From Bog-756 sp963778165 (GTDB lineage Bacteria; Actinomycetota; Acidimicrobiia; Acidimicrobiales; RAAP-2), in the NCBI GenBank assembly GCA_963778165.1, contig CAVZTE010000005.1, forward strand, positions 496,001-560,000: a stretch of DNA of 64,000 nucleotides, given 5' to 3'. Position numbers and translations under genes: made by a program. The notes below the pieces were generated by a model, which saw only the letters and a list, made by a program, of their open reading frames with translations, did not search any database and was not told the origin of the DNA. Position 1 is the stretch's first letter. Each line of letters opens with the position of its first letter. Positions 53,903-62,574 of the stretch are shown here, one piece after another.

Positions 53903-54253
53903 TCACACAACCCTGCCGACGTCACCGCTTTCGGTGACCACCGGTAGGCCGGCCGCCTCCCACGCCAGCATGCCGCCGTCGAGGTTCCGCACGTCGTAGC
54001 CCTGGCCGGCCAGGGCCCCGGCTACCGCGCCCGAACGCCCTCCGACCCGGCAGACGCACACCACGGTCCGGTCGTCGGGGATCTCGTCGATGCGCTCAGG
54101 CACCAGCCCCATGGCCACGTGCACGGCCTCGGGGGCGTGACCCGCCTCCCACTCGTCGTCCTCACGGACATCGAGGAGGAACGCTCCCCCGTCGATGAGG
54201 AGCCGGGCGGCGGCCGGGTCGATGTCGGTGGCGGTCGGTTGCTGTGCGGTCAC
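53903..54253 (-). CDS. Rhodanese-like domain protein
   Basis: 116 aa single rhodanese domain. LLDVREDDEWEAGHAPEAVHVAMG at the N-terminus (parts), active-site loop CRVGGRSG with the sulfur-carrying Cys68, and LDGGMLAWEAAGLPV at the end. It transfers sulfane sulfur or acts as a sulfur carrier; the acceptor is unknown. The start overlaps the upstream VOC gene by four bases. Confidence 0.94.
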   Translation of the reverse strand: MTAQQPTATDIDPAAARLLIDGGAFLLDVREDDEWEAGHAPEAVHVAMGLVPERIDEIPDDRTVVCVCRVGGRSGAVAGALAGQGYDVRNLDGGMLAWEAAGLPVVTESGDVGRVV

Positions 54254-54756
54254 GGCACAACGGTACCCGGACCGGAACGGGCCTCGTCCCTTACCGACCG
54301 AACGGTGGGAGTGGTCATGTGGGCAGATCGCATGAGCTCGATCCGGACGCCGTCGGGATCGGTGCAGTAGAGGAAGTCGAGCTGCACGGTGTCCAGGTCG
54401 AACGTGGTCCGGGTGGGACGCACCACGGTGCCCCCGAAGGCCTCGATGGTCGAAGCCACCCGGTCGACGTCGTCCACCCGAAGGGACAGGTGGGTCAATC
54501 CCAACTGGTTCATGGGCCGGCGGCCGCCGTCGCCAGTGGTACCCGGAGCCTGGTAGCCGAGCAGCTCGATGGTGACGCCGTCCCGGGCCAGCATCCGCGA
54601 CTCCAGCTCGACGCCGTCCACCTCCATCAGGGCGGCGAACTCCTTCCCCACCCGGTGGCTGGCCACCTGTTCGAACCCCAGTCCCTCACAGTAGAAGCGA
54701 ACCGAGCGATCCAGGTCGGACACGCAGATCCCGAGGTGCGAGAACGAAACCGTCAT
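54250..54756 (-). CDS. VOC/glyoxalase superfamily protein
   Basis: 168 aa vicinal-oxygen-chelate fold with two beta-alpha-beta modules: SHLGICVSDLDRSVRFYCEGLGF (parts) and THLSLRVDDVDRVASTIEAFGG, ending in FLYCTDPDGVRIELMR. Metal ligands His7, a central Glu (TIELLG) , His and the final Glu (RIEL) are in place. The activity (glyoxalase, dioxygenase or epimerase type) cannot be decided. It overlaps its neighbours by 4 bases on both sides. Confidence 0.9.
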   Translation of the reverse strand: MTVSFSHLGICVSDLDRSVRFYCEGLGFEQVASHRVGKEFAALMEVDGVELESRMLARDGVTIELLGYQAPGTTGDGGRRPMNQLGLTHLSLRVDDVDRVASTIEAFGGTVVRPTRTTFDLDTVQLDFLYCTDPDGVRIELMRSAHMTTPTVRSVRDEARSGPGTVVP

Positions 54757-55829
54757 GGCGATCCTTCCGCCTGGGTCGGTACCGCCCGTGCCACGTGGTC
54801 ATCCACGAACTCCCCCACCGCCCGGTAGACCCTGCGGCTTCCCTCGGCCCAGGGCATGAGGATGGGGAACACATGGAACATCCCGGGCTCCTCCAGAGCC
54901 ATCACGTCGACGTCGGCATGGTCGAGGTTGACGACGAATCGGCGGATGGAGTCACGGAACATCTCGTCGCCCCCGTAGGAGATGAAGGTCGGGGGCCACT
55001 TGCTCACGTCCTGGTCCAGGGCGGACACCGGGCTCGAATCGGGATCGAGGCCGTGCAGGTACGAGGCGGTCGGGATGTTCCAGGGCAGGATGTCCCGGTC
55101 GGCATTGGAGGTGATCGACGGCTCGTCGAGGACCAGGTCCAACTCGGGCGAGAAGAGGATGGCCCCGGCGATGGGCCGGTGGTTGGTCGAGACCATCGAG
55201 TAGATGAGGGACGAGACCAACCCCCCACCACTGGAGTCGCCGGCCACGAACAATGTTGATGGTTCAACGCCGCCGACCAACAGCGCCTCCATGACCAGCA
55301 CGGCGTCCTCCAGATCGGCCGGGAACGGGAACTCGGGGGCCAACCGGATATCGGCGACGAAGATCTCGCACCGGGTGCGGCGACAGATCCAGGCGATGAA
55401 CAGCGCGTACATACGCGGCGAGGTGCCCACGTAGCCTCCACCGTGGAGATAGAGGATGGTGCCCCGGACCTCGCCGTTCTTGGGCCGGTACCAGATCCCG
55501 GGAACGCCGGCCACCGTGGCCGCCTGCTGCGCCACGTCGACCGAGCGCACCAGGGGCGGGAGGATCATCCCACTCAGATCGTCCAGCACCACTTCGACCG
55601 ACCGCCACTCGGCGATGGGGAGGGAGGACGAGTACCCCATGAATGAACGGATGGTCTCGCGGGTGAGCGCCACCGCCAGGTTGTGCGGCAGATTGCCGTC
55701 ACCGGACCACGGCCGTCGGAACGGCACCCGGGCCATGGCTGTAGCGAACTGGCCGGCCAGGCCCAGGAGATCGGTCACGGTGATGGGCCACGAGGCCCGC
55801 TTCACCCCGGGTCGATGTCCCATCACCAT
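54753..55829 (-). CDS. Alpha/beta hydrolase fold-3 (HSL-type) esterase
   Basis: 358 aa. Hormone-sensitive-lipase family: oxyanion motif YLHGGGYVGTS (about 130-140), nucleophile elbow VAGDSSGGGLVSS (Ser about 203), acid in GGDEMFRD, and His in GMFHVFPI. The N-terminal ~100 residues form the cap helices. Acts on esters of short or bulky acyl groups. It lies at the head of the VOC-rhodanese-DUF4031 run and downstream of the acyl-CoA dehydrogenases. Confidence 0.92.
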   Translation of the reverse strand: MVMGHRPGVKRASWPITVTDLLGLAGQFATAMARVPFRRPWSGDGNLPHNLAVALTRETIRSFMGYSSSLPIAEWRSVEVVLDDLSGMILPPLVRSVDVAQQAATVAGVPGIWYRPKNGEVRGTILYLHGGGYVGTSPRMYALFIAWICRRTRCEIFVADIRLAPEFPFPADLEDAVLVMEALLVGGVEPSTLFVAGDSSGGGLVSSLIYSMVSTNHRPIAGAILFSPELDLVLDEPSITSNADRDILPWNIPTASYLHGLDPDSSPVSALDQDVSKWPPTFISYGGDEMFRDSIRRFVVNLDHADVDVMALEEPGMFHVFPILMPWAEGSRRVYRAVGEFVDDHVARAVPTQAEGSP

Positions 55830-55881
55830 GGTCGGGTCTGCTGCTTTCGGACGTCCGGCTGGCGGCGACGGGCCGAGGGGG

Positions 55882-57009
55882 TCAGACCGGCTCCGCGGCC
55901 AGGATGGCCCCGAGCTGGAGGAGCTGGTCGGTGGCGCCGCCCAGGGTCAGCTCGAGGTGCTTGGTCATGAGGAAGTAGCGATGCAGGGGGTAGTCGCGGT
56001 CGACGCCCACACCGCCGTGCAGGTGCACTGCGGCGTGGACCACCCGTTGACCCCCGTCGGCGGCCCAGAACTTGGCGATGGCCACCTCTTTGTCGGCCGG
56101 CAGGCCTTCGGAGATACGCCATGCCGCCTGCCAGGCGGTGAGCCGGATGGCCTCGGTGTCGACATAGGCATCGGCGGCGCGCTGACCGACGGCCTGAAAG
56201 GTGGCGATGGGCTTGCCGAACTGCTCGCGGGTCTTCGTGTACTCGGCCACCAGCGCCAGCGAGGCCGCCGCCGCTCCGGCCTGGGCCAGGGCCACCGCCA
56301 CGGTGGTCCTCTGGACCAGCCACTCGATGATGGCCGCCCCGTCCTCGATCGAGCCCAGCACGGCATCCGAGCCGACCTGCACGCCGTCGAGGGTGAGCAC
56401 CGCCTCGAACTGACCGGTGTTGATGGGCTGACGCTCGAGAGTCACACCGGGGGCCGCGGTCTCCACGATGAACACGGCCACCGAATCAGGCCCGGTGGTG
56501 GCGGTGACCAGGGCGGCATCGGCGAACATCCCCGAGGGCACGAAGGACTTGGTGCCGGTGAGGGTCCAACCCCCGCCAGCTCGCTCCGCCACGGTCAACG
56601 GTGCCGCCGGCGTTCCCCCCAGCTCCACCAGGGCCGTGGTGATCACGGTGTCGCCGGCCACCACGCCCGGGAGCCACCGTTGACGCTGGGCCTCGGTCCC
56701 GAAACGGGCGATGGCCGGTGCCGCTGCGGCCAGCGTCTCGATGGCCGGCACGTACGCCGCGCTGCGACCGGCCGCCTCCACGATGAGGCCGGTCTCGACG
56801 AAGCCCAACCCTGCACCCCCGACCTCTTCGGGAAGGGAGATGCCCAGGAGTCCGGCCGCGGCCAATTCGGCCCAGAGCTTGCGGTCGAAGCGCTCGGCTT
56901 CGGGGTCCGCTTCCATCTCGCGCAGCCGCTCGTGGGTGGCCAGGTCGGTGAAGATCCGACCGGCCAGCTCCCGGACGGCCTCTTGTTCTTCGCTGAAGGA
57001 GAAGTCCAT
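55882..57009 (-). CDS. Acyl-CoA dehydrogenase, non-catalytic-type partner
   Basis: 375 aa ACAD fold: FSEEQEAVRELAGRIFTDLA, LGISLPEEVGGAGLGFVETGLIVEAAGRS (parts), YTKTREQFGKPIATFQAVGQRAADA and VHLHGGVGVDRDYPLHRYF. The C-terminal FAD/substrate motif usual in single-gene ACADs (GGTNEI) reads GGATDQL. Short, divergent ACADs of this sort pair with a second subunit to form alpha2beta2 enzymes in actinobacterial steroid catabolism; the adjacent gene fits as partner. Confidence 0.92.
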   Translation of the reverse strand: MDFSFSEEQEAVRELAGRIFTDLATHERLREMEADPEAERFDRKLWAELAAAGLLGISLPEEVGGAGLGFVETGLIVEAAGRSAAYVPAIETLAAAAPAIARFGTEAQRQRWLPGVVAGDTVITTALVELGGTPAAPLTVAERAGGGWTLTGTKSFVPSGMFADAALVTATTGPDSVAVFIVETAAPGVTLERQPINTGQFEAVLTLDGVQVGSDAVLGSIEDGAAIIEWLVQRTTVAVALAQAGAAAASLALVAEYTKTREQFGKPIATFQAVGQRAADAYVDTEAIRLTAWQAAWRISEGLPADKEVAIAKFWAADGGQRVVHAAVHLHGGVGVDRDYPLHRYFLMTKHLELTLGGATDQLLQLGAILAAEPV

Positions 57010-57061
57010 GACTTACGTTTCCTCTTCTGTCGTTCTGTGGTTCGTCGTGGTTGTGGGCCGG

Positions 57062-58237
57062 CTACCGGAGCGACCGGGGCAGGCCCAGGCCGAAGATGGC
57101 GATGAGATCGCGCTGGATCTCATTGGTGCCCCCACCGAAGGTCAGGATGACCATGCTGCGGGCGTAGGACTCGAGACGTCCGGCCAGAATGGCCTCGGGG
57201 CTGCCCCGGGTCAGATACCCGGCCTGGCCGACCACCTCCATCATCAGTTTGAAGGCCTCCATGTAGAACTCGGTGCCGAAGACCTTGGTGGTCGAGGCAT
57301 CGGCGACATCCAGGTGGCCTTGGGTCGCCGTCCAGGCCACCTTCCAGTTGATCAGCTTGAGGAACTCCAGCCGGGCGTACACCCGGGCCAGGTGGACCTG
57401 CACCCACTCCTGGTCGATCACCCGTCGTCCGTCGGCCAGCTTGGTGTTCTGCGCCCACTCCCTCACATCGGACAGGGCCCGCTCGATGATGCCCGACGAG
57501 CACAGGGTCACCCGTTCGTGGTTGAGCTGGTTGGTGATCAACGACCAGCCGTTGTTCTCGCCCCCGACCAGATTGCCGGCCGGGACCCGCACGTCCTCGT
57601 AGAACGTGTAGTTGATGTTGTGATCACCGAGGAGGGACATCGGGACCACTTTGATGCCGGGGGTGTCCATGGGAACGATGAACATGGAGATGCCCTTGTG
57701 CTTGGCCACTTCGGGGTCGGTCCGGGTGGCCAACCAGATGTAGTCGGCATCGCCGGCCAGGGAGGTGTAGATCTTCTGGCCGTTGATCACGTACTCGTCG
57801 CCGTCGCGGACGGCGCGGGTCTGGAGCGAGGCCAGGTCGGTGCCGGACTCGGGCTCGGTGTAGCCGATGCAGAAGTGGATCTCGCCGGCCAGGATCTTGG
57901 GCAGGAAGAACTCCTTCTGCTCCGGGGTCCCGAAGTCCATGATGGTCGGCCCCACGGTGTTGATGGTCAGCATGGGCACCGGCGCTCCGGCCCGCATCGA
58001 CTCGTCGAAGAAGATGTACTGCTCGAGGGCCGATCGGCCCTGGCCCCCGTACTCGGTGGGCCATCCGATGCCCAACCATCCGTCCTGGGCCATCTGCTTG
58101 ACCACCCGCCGCATGTTGGGCCCGATGGCGTGGCTCTCGGCCAGCTGGGCCTCCACCTCGGGGGTGAGCAGATTGGCGTAGTACTCGCGGAGTTGGTCCC
58201 GGAGGGCCTCTTGTTCTTCTGTGTAGCCGATCTCCAT
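57062..58237 (-). CDS. Acyl-CoA dehydrogenase
   Basis: 391 aa. Typical ACAD: GWLGIGWPTEYGGQGRSALEQYIFFDES (parts), FCIGYTEPESGTDLASLQTRAVRDGDEYVING (parts, FAD-binding), SMFIVPMDTPGIKV and the C-terminal GGGTNEIQRDLIAIFGLGLPR. It introduces a 2,3-double bond into a CoA-ester using FAD. It lies 52 bases upstream of the second ACAD gene in the same operon; the pair is likely one heteromeric enzyme. Confidence 0.94.
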   Translation of the reverse strand: MEIGYTEEQEALRDQLREYYANLLTPEVEAQLAESHAIGPNMRRVVKQMAQDGWLGIGWPTEYGGQGRSALEQYIFFDESMRAGAPVPMLTINTVGPTIMDFGTPEQKEFFLPKILAGEIHFCIGYTEPESGTDLASLQTRAVRDGDEYVINGQKIYTSLAGDADYIWLATRTDPEVAKHKGISMFIVPMDTPGIKVVPMSLLGDHNINYTFYEDVRVPAGNLVGGENNGWSLITNQLNHERVTLCSSGIIERALSDVREWAQNTKLADGRRVIDQEWVQVHLARVYARLEFLKLINWKVAWTATQGHLDVADASTTKVFGTEFYMEAFKLMMEVVGQAGYLTRGSPEAILAGRLESYARSMVILTFGGGTNEIQRDLIAIFGLGLPRSLR

Positions 58238-58622
58238 GGGGTCCCTCCCGTTAGCCCGGTGCGCGGCACCGGTGTCGATTCCCTACTCCCCGGGGCCGAC
58301 CTGCGATCGGTGTGGGGCACCCGGACCGTGCCAGGCCTCGGCCAGCAGAGCCTAGAACCCCCCTGATAGGACGCACGGCGCGGCCGATTTCTAGAACACG
58401 TTACATTCACCCCGGACGCGGCGCCACCGCTCCGGGGTAGGAGTGCGTGTGCCCACACCGGCCTTGTAGCCTGCCGGTGAAGCGTCAGGAAACGCCCGTG
58501 GTCGGGCCCCACTAGGGTTACCACCCGGTAAGTTCCCAAGCATCAACCCGATGGGCCGTTGAGGTCGACGGGGAAGCCATCGACCCAGAGCGGCGCCGCC
58601 GCCGAAATCCGAGGAGTGCCAC
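58238..58622. promoter_or_regulatory. Divergent control region between acyl-CoA dehydrogenases and thiolase
   Basis: 385 bases with no gene. The middle holds TAGAACACGTTACA (58392-58405), which fits the KstR operator consensus TnnAACnnGTTnnA exactly; it is the only A/T-containing dyad in a GC-rich stretch. It lies 155 bases upstream of the ACAD start and about 218 upstream of the thiolase start, so it could control both directions. Nothing else recognisable is present. Confidence 0.6.
58392..58405. promoter_or_regulatory. KstR-like TetR operator
   Basis: TAGAACACGTTACA matches the 14-bp TnnAACnnGTTnnA dyad bound by KstR, the TetR-family repressor of cholesterol catabolism in mycobacteria and rhodococci. 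The core AACACGTT is the typical central sequence. No kstR gene lies in the window. Confidence 0.55.
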
Positions 58623-59828
58623 ATGCCCGAAGCCGTCATCGTCGCCACCGGCCGGACCCCGATCGGAAGGGCCAACAAGGGCTCCCTGGTGGACTGCCGC
58701 CCCGACGACCTTGCCGCCCTGGTCATCCGCGAGGTTCTGGCCAAGGTGCCCGAGGTCGATCCGCAGTCGGTCGAAGACGTGATCATGGGCTCGGGCCAGC
58801 CGGGTGGCGAGGCCGGGTACAACATCGGACGGGTGGCCGCTCTGCTGGCCGGACTGCCCAACGTGCCCGGCGTCACGGTGAACCGGTACTGTTCATCCTC
58901 CCTCCAGACCATCCGGATGGCCGCCCATGCCATCCGGGCCGGCGAGGGTGACATCTTCGTGGCGGCCGGCGTGGAGACGGTGAGCCGCTATGCCTACGGA
59001 GCGGCCGACATCGGGCCCCACAACCCGGCGTTCGCCGAGGCCGAGGCCCGCACCGTGGAGCGCACCCCGGCCACCGGCGAGCCGTGGACTCCACTGGCCG
59101 GACTGCCTGACGTCTACATCGCCATGGGCCAGACCGCCGAGAACGTGGCGGAGTTCAAGAAGGTCAGCCGCGAGGAGCAGGACAAGTTCGCCCTCCAGTC
59201 CCAGACCAGGGCGGTGGCGGCCCAGGAAGCAGGCTTCTTCGACCGGGAGATCATTCCGGTGACCACCCCCAACGGTGACGTCGTCACCAAGGACGACGGG
59301 CCCCGACCCGGCACCACCCTGGAGGGACTGGCCGCCTTGAGGCCGGTATTCCGCGAGGGCGGGACCGTGACGGCCGGAAACGCCTGTCCCCTCAACGACG
59401 GGGCTGCCGCCGTGGTCGTGATGAGCGACACCAAGGCCCGCGAGCTCGGGATCACCCCGCTGGCCCGCATCGTGGCCAGTGGGGTCACCGGCCTCAACCC
59501 CGAGATCATGGGCCTCGGGCCGGTCGACGCCATCCGCCAGACCCTCAAGCGGGCCGGCATGACCATCGACGACATCGACCTGGTGGAGATCAACGAGGCC
59601 TTTGCCGCCCAGGTGGTGCCCTCAGCCCAGGACCTGGGCATCAGCTACGACAAGCTCAACGTGAAAGGCGGGGCCATCGCCCTCGGCCACCCCTTCGGCC
59701 AGACCGGCGCCCGCATCATGACCACGCTCCTCAACGCCTTGGAGGACACCGGTAAGACCATCGGCCTCGAGTCGATGTGCGTGGGCGGCGGTCAAGGGAT
59801 GGCCATGATCGTCGAGCGCCTGTCGTAG
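58623..59828 (+). CDS. Thiolase (acetyl-CoA acyltransferase)
   Basis: 401 aa, complete catalytic set: Cys90 in TVNRYCSSSLQTIR, His356 in GGAIALGHPFGQTG and Cys386 in LESMCVGGGQGMAMI; also EINEAFAAQ. It carries out the last step of beta-oxidation, releasing acetyl- or propionyl-CoA. ATG 58623 has GAGGAG-like AGGAG (58610-58614) about eight bases upstream. Expression is possibly controlled by the KstR-like site upstream. Confidence 0.94.
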   Translation: MPEAVIVATGRTPIGRANKGSLVDCRPDDLAALVIREVLAKVPEVDPQSVEDVIMGSGQPGGEAGYNIGRVAALLAGLPNVPGVTVNRYCSSSLQTIRMAAHAIRAGEGDIFVAAGVETVSRYAYGAADIGPHNPAFAEAEARTVERTPATGEPWTPLAGLPDVYIAMGQTAENVAEFKKVSREEQDKFALQSQTRAVAAQEAGFFDREIIPVTTPNGDVVTKDDGPRPGTTLEGLAALRPVFREGGTVTAGNACPLNDGAAAVVVMSDTKARELGITPLARIVASGVTGLNPEIMGLGPVDAIRQTLKRAGMTIDDIDLVEINEAFAAQVVPSAQDLGISYDKLNVKGGAIALGHPFGQTGARIMTTLLNALEDTGKTIGLESMCVGGGQGMAMIVERLS

Positions 59829-59843
59829 GGACTCACCTGGCGA

Positions 59844-60611
59844 TCAGGCTCCGGCTCCGAGGTCGTCAGACCGTCCGGCTTCGAGTCGCGACCATTGGGG
59901 GGCGGGCCGGGAGTTGGTCCGGGTGGCCTTGCCGTCGGCGGGCCACCGGAGGGTCTCGAAGATGGAGGTCTGGGGCCAACCGGGGGGTGAGTCCTCCCAC
60001 GTCTCCTGGCGCCCGTACGCGGTGAGGTCCATCAGCGCGTAGCTGTAGTCCATGGCCTCTACCCCCCGGACGGTGGTCCAGTAGGTCTCGAAGACGCGGT
60101 CACCGTGGCGCAGATACGACACCAGGTGCATCCGGCCGACCTGGCGACCGACCAGGAGTTCGTCGACCGAGGGCTGCACCGAGTACCACGGCATGTCCCA
60201 GCCCATGAAGTCGTGGTAGCGGATGCTCTCGTCGAAGGGGCCCTGACAGAAGACGGCGAAGGTGATGTCACGGGAGTGGAGGTAGGAGAGCTCCGCCACC
60301 TGGGTGGTGACCCAGGTGCACCCTTCGCACTGCTCGGCGGCGGGATGACCGGAATACCACATGAAGTAGTACGCAATGAGCAGGCGGCGGTCTTCGAATG
60401 CGTCGAGCAGGGCGAGGGGCCCGTCGGGGCCGATCAGGGCCGAGTTGGCATCCACTTCGACCATGGGCAGGCGCCGTCTGGCCGCGGCGATGGCGTCACC
60501 CTCGCGGGTGTGCGCCTTCTCCCGAACCCGGAGCCTGTCCACTTCCGCCTCGAAGGTGGCTCGGTCGACAGCCTCGGGCATGGCGGTCCCGTTGCCTGCT
60601 TCATCGTTCAT
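59844..60611 (-). CDS. DUF899 thioredoxin-like protein
   Basis: 255 aa from ATG 60611 with GAGGAG six bases upstream. Diagnostic: LPMVEVDANSALIGPDGPLALLDAFEDRRLLIAYYFMW (parts), a CEGC motif in AAEQCEGCTWVTTQVAELSYLHSRDITFAVFCQGPF (parts), and FMGWDMPWYS. The family (DUF899) has a thioredoxin fold and is thought to be a dithiol oxidoreductase; partner unknown. It is convergent with the thiolase. Confidence 0.92.
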   Translation of the reverse strand: MNDEAGNGTAMPEAVDRATFEAEVDRLRVREKAHTREGDAIAAARRRLPMVEVDANSALIGPDGPLALLDAFEDRRLLIAYYFMWYSGHPAAEQCEGCTWVTTQVAELSYLHSRDITFAVFCQGPFDESIRYHDFMGWDMPWYSVQPSVDELLVGRQVGRMHLVSYLRHGDRVFETYWTTVRGVEAMDYSYALMDLTAYGRQETWEDSPPGWPQTSIFETLRWPADGKATRTNSRPAPQWSRLEAGRSDDLGAGA

Positions 60612-60685
60612 GACGATCTCCTCGTTTCGCCTCGGGCTGGTCCACTCGCTCGACAATGCCACCGCCGGCGTCCATACTCCAAGGC

Positions 60686-61036
60686 ATGGGTGCACTCCCC
60701 AAGCGCATCGGTATCTCGGATGCCAGGGACAATGGTGCGTCGCTTCGGGTGACCAGGCACCCACGACAGCGGAAGGTCGTCCTGAGCCATTGGCGGGATG
60801 GTGTGTGCGTTGCTTCGACTCCGGTCGACATCGAGGAGATACCCGGCCTCATCGGCGTGTTGGTGGGGGCGCTCGGCGAAGCGGCCACCGTTCCGGACCC
60901 GCCTGCTTCCACCCATCCCGCTTCCTCCACCTGGTCCAAGCTCCGGCGCCGCTTCCGGCCGACGCTGGCCACTGTCGTCCACCTCCCGCTGGTCCGTGAT
61001 CTCCGATGGGAGAAGGCCGCCGAGGACGGGCAGTAG
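60686..61036 (+). CDS. Hypothetical protein, 116 aa
   Basis: From ATG 60686; an earlier ATG at 60656 is in frame. The sequence has a basic strand region (SLRVTRHPRQRKVVLSHWRDGVCVAST) resembling a small DNA- or RNA-binding or OB-type strand set, a Pro/Ser linker and a basic C-terminus. No family is recognised. Codon use fits the neighbourhood, but with no homology call the gene is only probable. Confidence 0.45.
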   Translation: MGALPKRIGISDARDNGASLRVTRHPRQRKVVLSHWRDGVCVASTPVDIEEIPGLIGVLVGALGEAATVPDPPASTHPASSTWSKLRRRFRPTLATVVHLPLVRDLRWEKAAEDGQ

Positions 61037-61062
61037 CGGATCACACTGCGGCTGCCGGCCGG

Positions 61063-61260
61063 TCAGTCGGGAAGCTCGTCGATGGCGTACTCGGGACAGT
61101 TGGCGATGGCCAGGCGCGCCTTCCCCTCGAGCTCGGGCGGCACGCTGCCGTCACCGATCACGGTGGAGAGCCCGTAGTCGTCCACATCGAACAGCTCGGG
61201 GGCCAAGCCGTAGCAACGGGCATGTCCCTGGCACTTTTCGGGATCGACCCGGATCCTCAC
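61063..61260 (-). CDS. Ferredoxin (P450 redox partner)
   Basis: 65 aa from GTG 61260. Cluster ligands CQGHARCYGLAPELF and NCPEYAI: the second Cys of the usual CxxCxxC is His, the 3Fe-4S type often encoded beside P450 genes. It passes electrons to the P450. Its start overlaps the P450 stop by four bases (GTGA), so the two are translationally coupled. Confidence 0.94.
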   Translation of the reverse strand: MRIRVDPEKCQGHARCYGLAPELFDVDDYGLSTVIGDGSVPPELEGKARLAIANCPEYAIDELPD

Positions 61261-62459
61261 GGGAAGACCACCGGAATCGACCGGGGTCCCCGCACCTGGC
61301 CACCGGCCCAGGTGACCTCGGCCCCGTCGGCCAGCCGGAACTCGGGGATACGGGCCAGCCACTCCTCGAGGGCCACCCGCAGCTCCATCCGGGCCAGGTT
61401 GGAGCCGGCACACCGGTGGATTCCCGACCCGAAGGCCACGTGACGGTTGAGCTCCCGGTCCAGTACCACCCGGTCGGCGTCCTCGAACACCTCGGGATCA
61501 CGATTGGCCCCGGGGAAGTTCATGAGCACCTTGTCGCCGGCCTTCATCGGACAGCCTTCGAACTCGACGTCCTCGGTGACCACCCGGGCCATGGTCACCG
61601 GTGAGTACGCCCGCAGCAGTTCCTCGACCGCCAGCGACATGGCATCGGGATCCGCCACCAACCTGGCCCGATCGTCGGGGTGGGTGGCCAGGTGCCACAG
61701 CGAGGAGCCGATGGCACTCCAGGTGGTGTCGACGCCGGCGATCAGGACCAGGGCCGCTACCCCCAGGACCACGCTCTTCTCCACCGGCGCACCGTCGAAC
61801 TCACTGTGGAGGAGGTCGCTCAACAGGTCGTCACCGGGCTCGCTCTTCCGTCGCTCCACCTCGGCCACGAAGAAGTTGATGAGCCCCTCGGCCCCGTGCT
61901 GGCGACGCTCGGGATCGTCGGCGAACTCGAGCACGTCCCGCACCCAGCCGGTGAAGGTGTCCGACAGCGATGACGGGACACCGAGGATGGAGGCGATGAC
62001 CCGGACCGGAATCTGCTGGGCGTAGTCACGGGCGGCGTCGGTCCCCCCGGCGTTCACGAACCCGTCGACCAGTTCGGAGCAGAGAGCCCGGGTCATGGCC
62101 TCGTACCCGTCCACCCGGCGGTGGGAGAACCAGGGCAGCAACAGCCTCCGGGTCCAGGTGTGGAGAGGCGGGTCGGCCGAGATGGGCGGGAGGCCGTACT
62201 GGAGGACCGGCTCGTCCCGGGGGACGCCGTTGAAGGGGATGACCGAGATCTGCTGGGAGCTGAAGTGGTCGATGTCGTGGGCCAGGTCCACCACATCCTG
62301 GTACCGGGTCGGAAGCCAGGTGCTGCCCCTGCGGTCGGTGTGGGCCACCGGGCACGACCGGCGCAGGTCGTCCCAGATGGAGAAGGGATCGGTTACGTAC
62401 CCGGGGTCCAGCACATCGAAGTCGGTGTCCCAATCTGAAACCGGCGGTGCTTCTGACAT
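61257..62459 (-). CDS. Cytochrome P450
   Basis: 400 aa soluble bacterial P450. I-helix AGVDTTWSAI (241-250), ExxR pair E280/R283 (EELLRAYSP), heme ligand Cys350 in FGSGIHRCAGSNLARMEL. The acid-alcohol pair is D244-T245. Together with the adjacent ferredoxin, ACADs, thiolase and acyl-CoA ligase it looks like the opening hydroxylase of a lipid, terpenoid or sterol degradation route (CYP125/142-like by context only). Confidence 0.95.
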   Translation of the reverse strand: MSEAPPVSDWDTDFDVLDPGYVTDPFSIWDDLRRSCPVAHTDRRGSTWLPTRYQDVVDLAHDIDHFSSQQISVIPFNGVPRDEPVLQYGLPPISADPPLHTWTRRLLLPWFSHRRVDGYEAMTRALCSELVDGFVNAGGTDAARDYAQQIPVRVIASILGVPSSLSDTFTGWVRDVLEFADDPERRQHGAEGLINFFVAEVERRKSEPGDDLLSDLLHSEFDGAPVEKSVVLGVAALVLIAGVDTTWSAIGSSLWHLATHPDDRARLVADPDAMSLAVEELLRAYSPVTMARVVTEDVEFEGCPMKAGDKVLMNFPGANRDPEVFEDADRVVLDRELNRHVAFGSGIHRCAGSNLARMELRVALEEWLARIPEFRLADGAEVTWAGGQVRGPRSIPVVFP

Positions 62460-62574
62460 GGAACTCCTTGCTGGGGCCGTTGACAGGACCGGGGCGACGC
62501 CGCCGACGTGACCCCGACCATTCTGCCACGCCGGCTGTCCGGGCCGACGGGCGGGGTGACCCCGGTCCCGGGGG

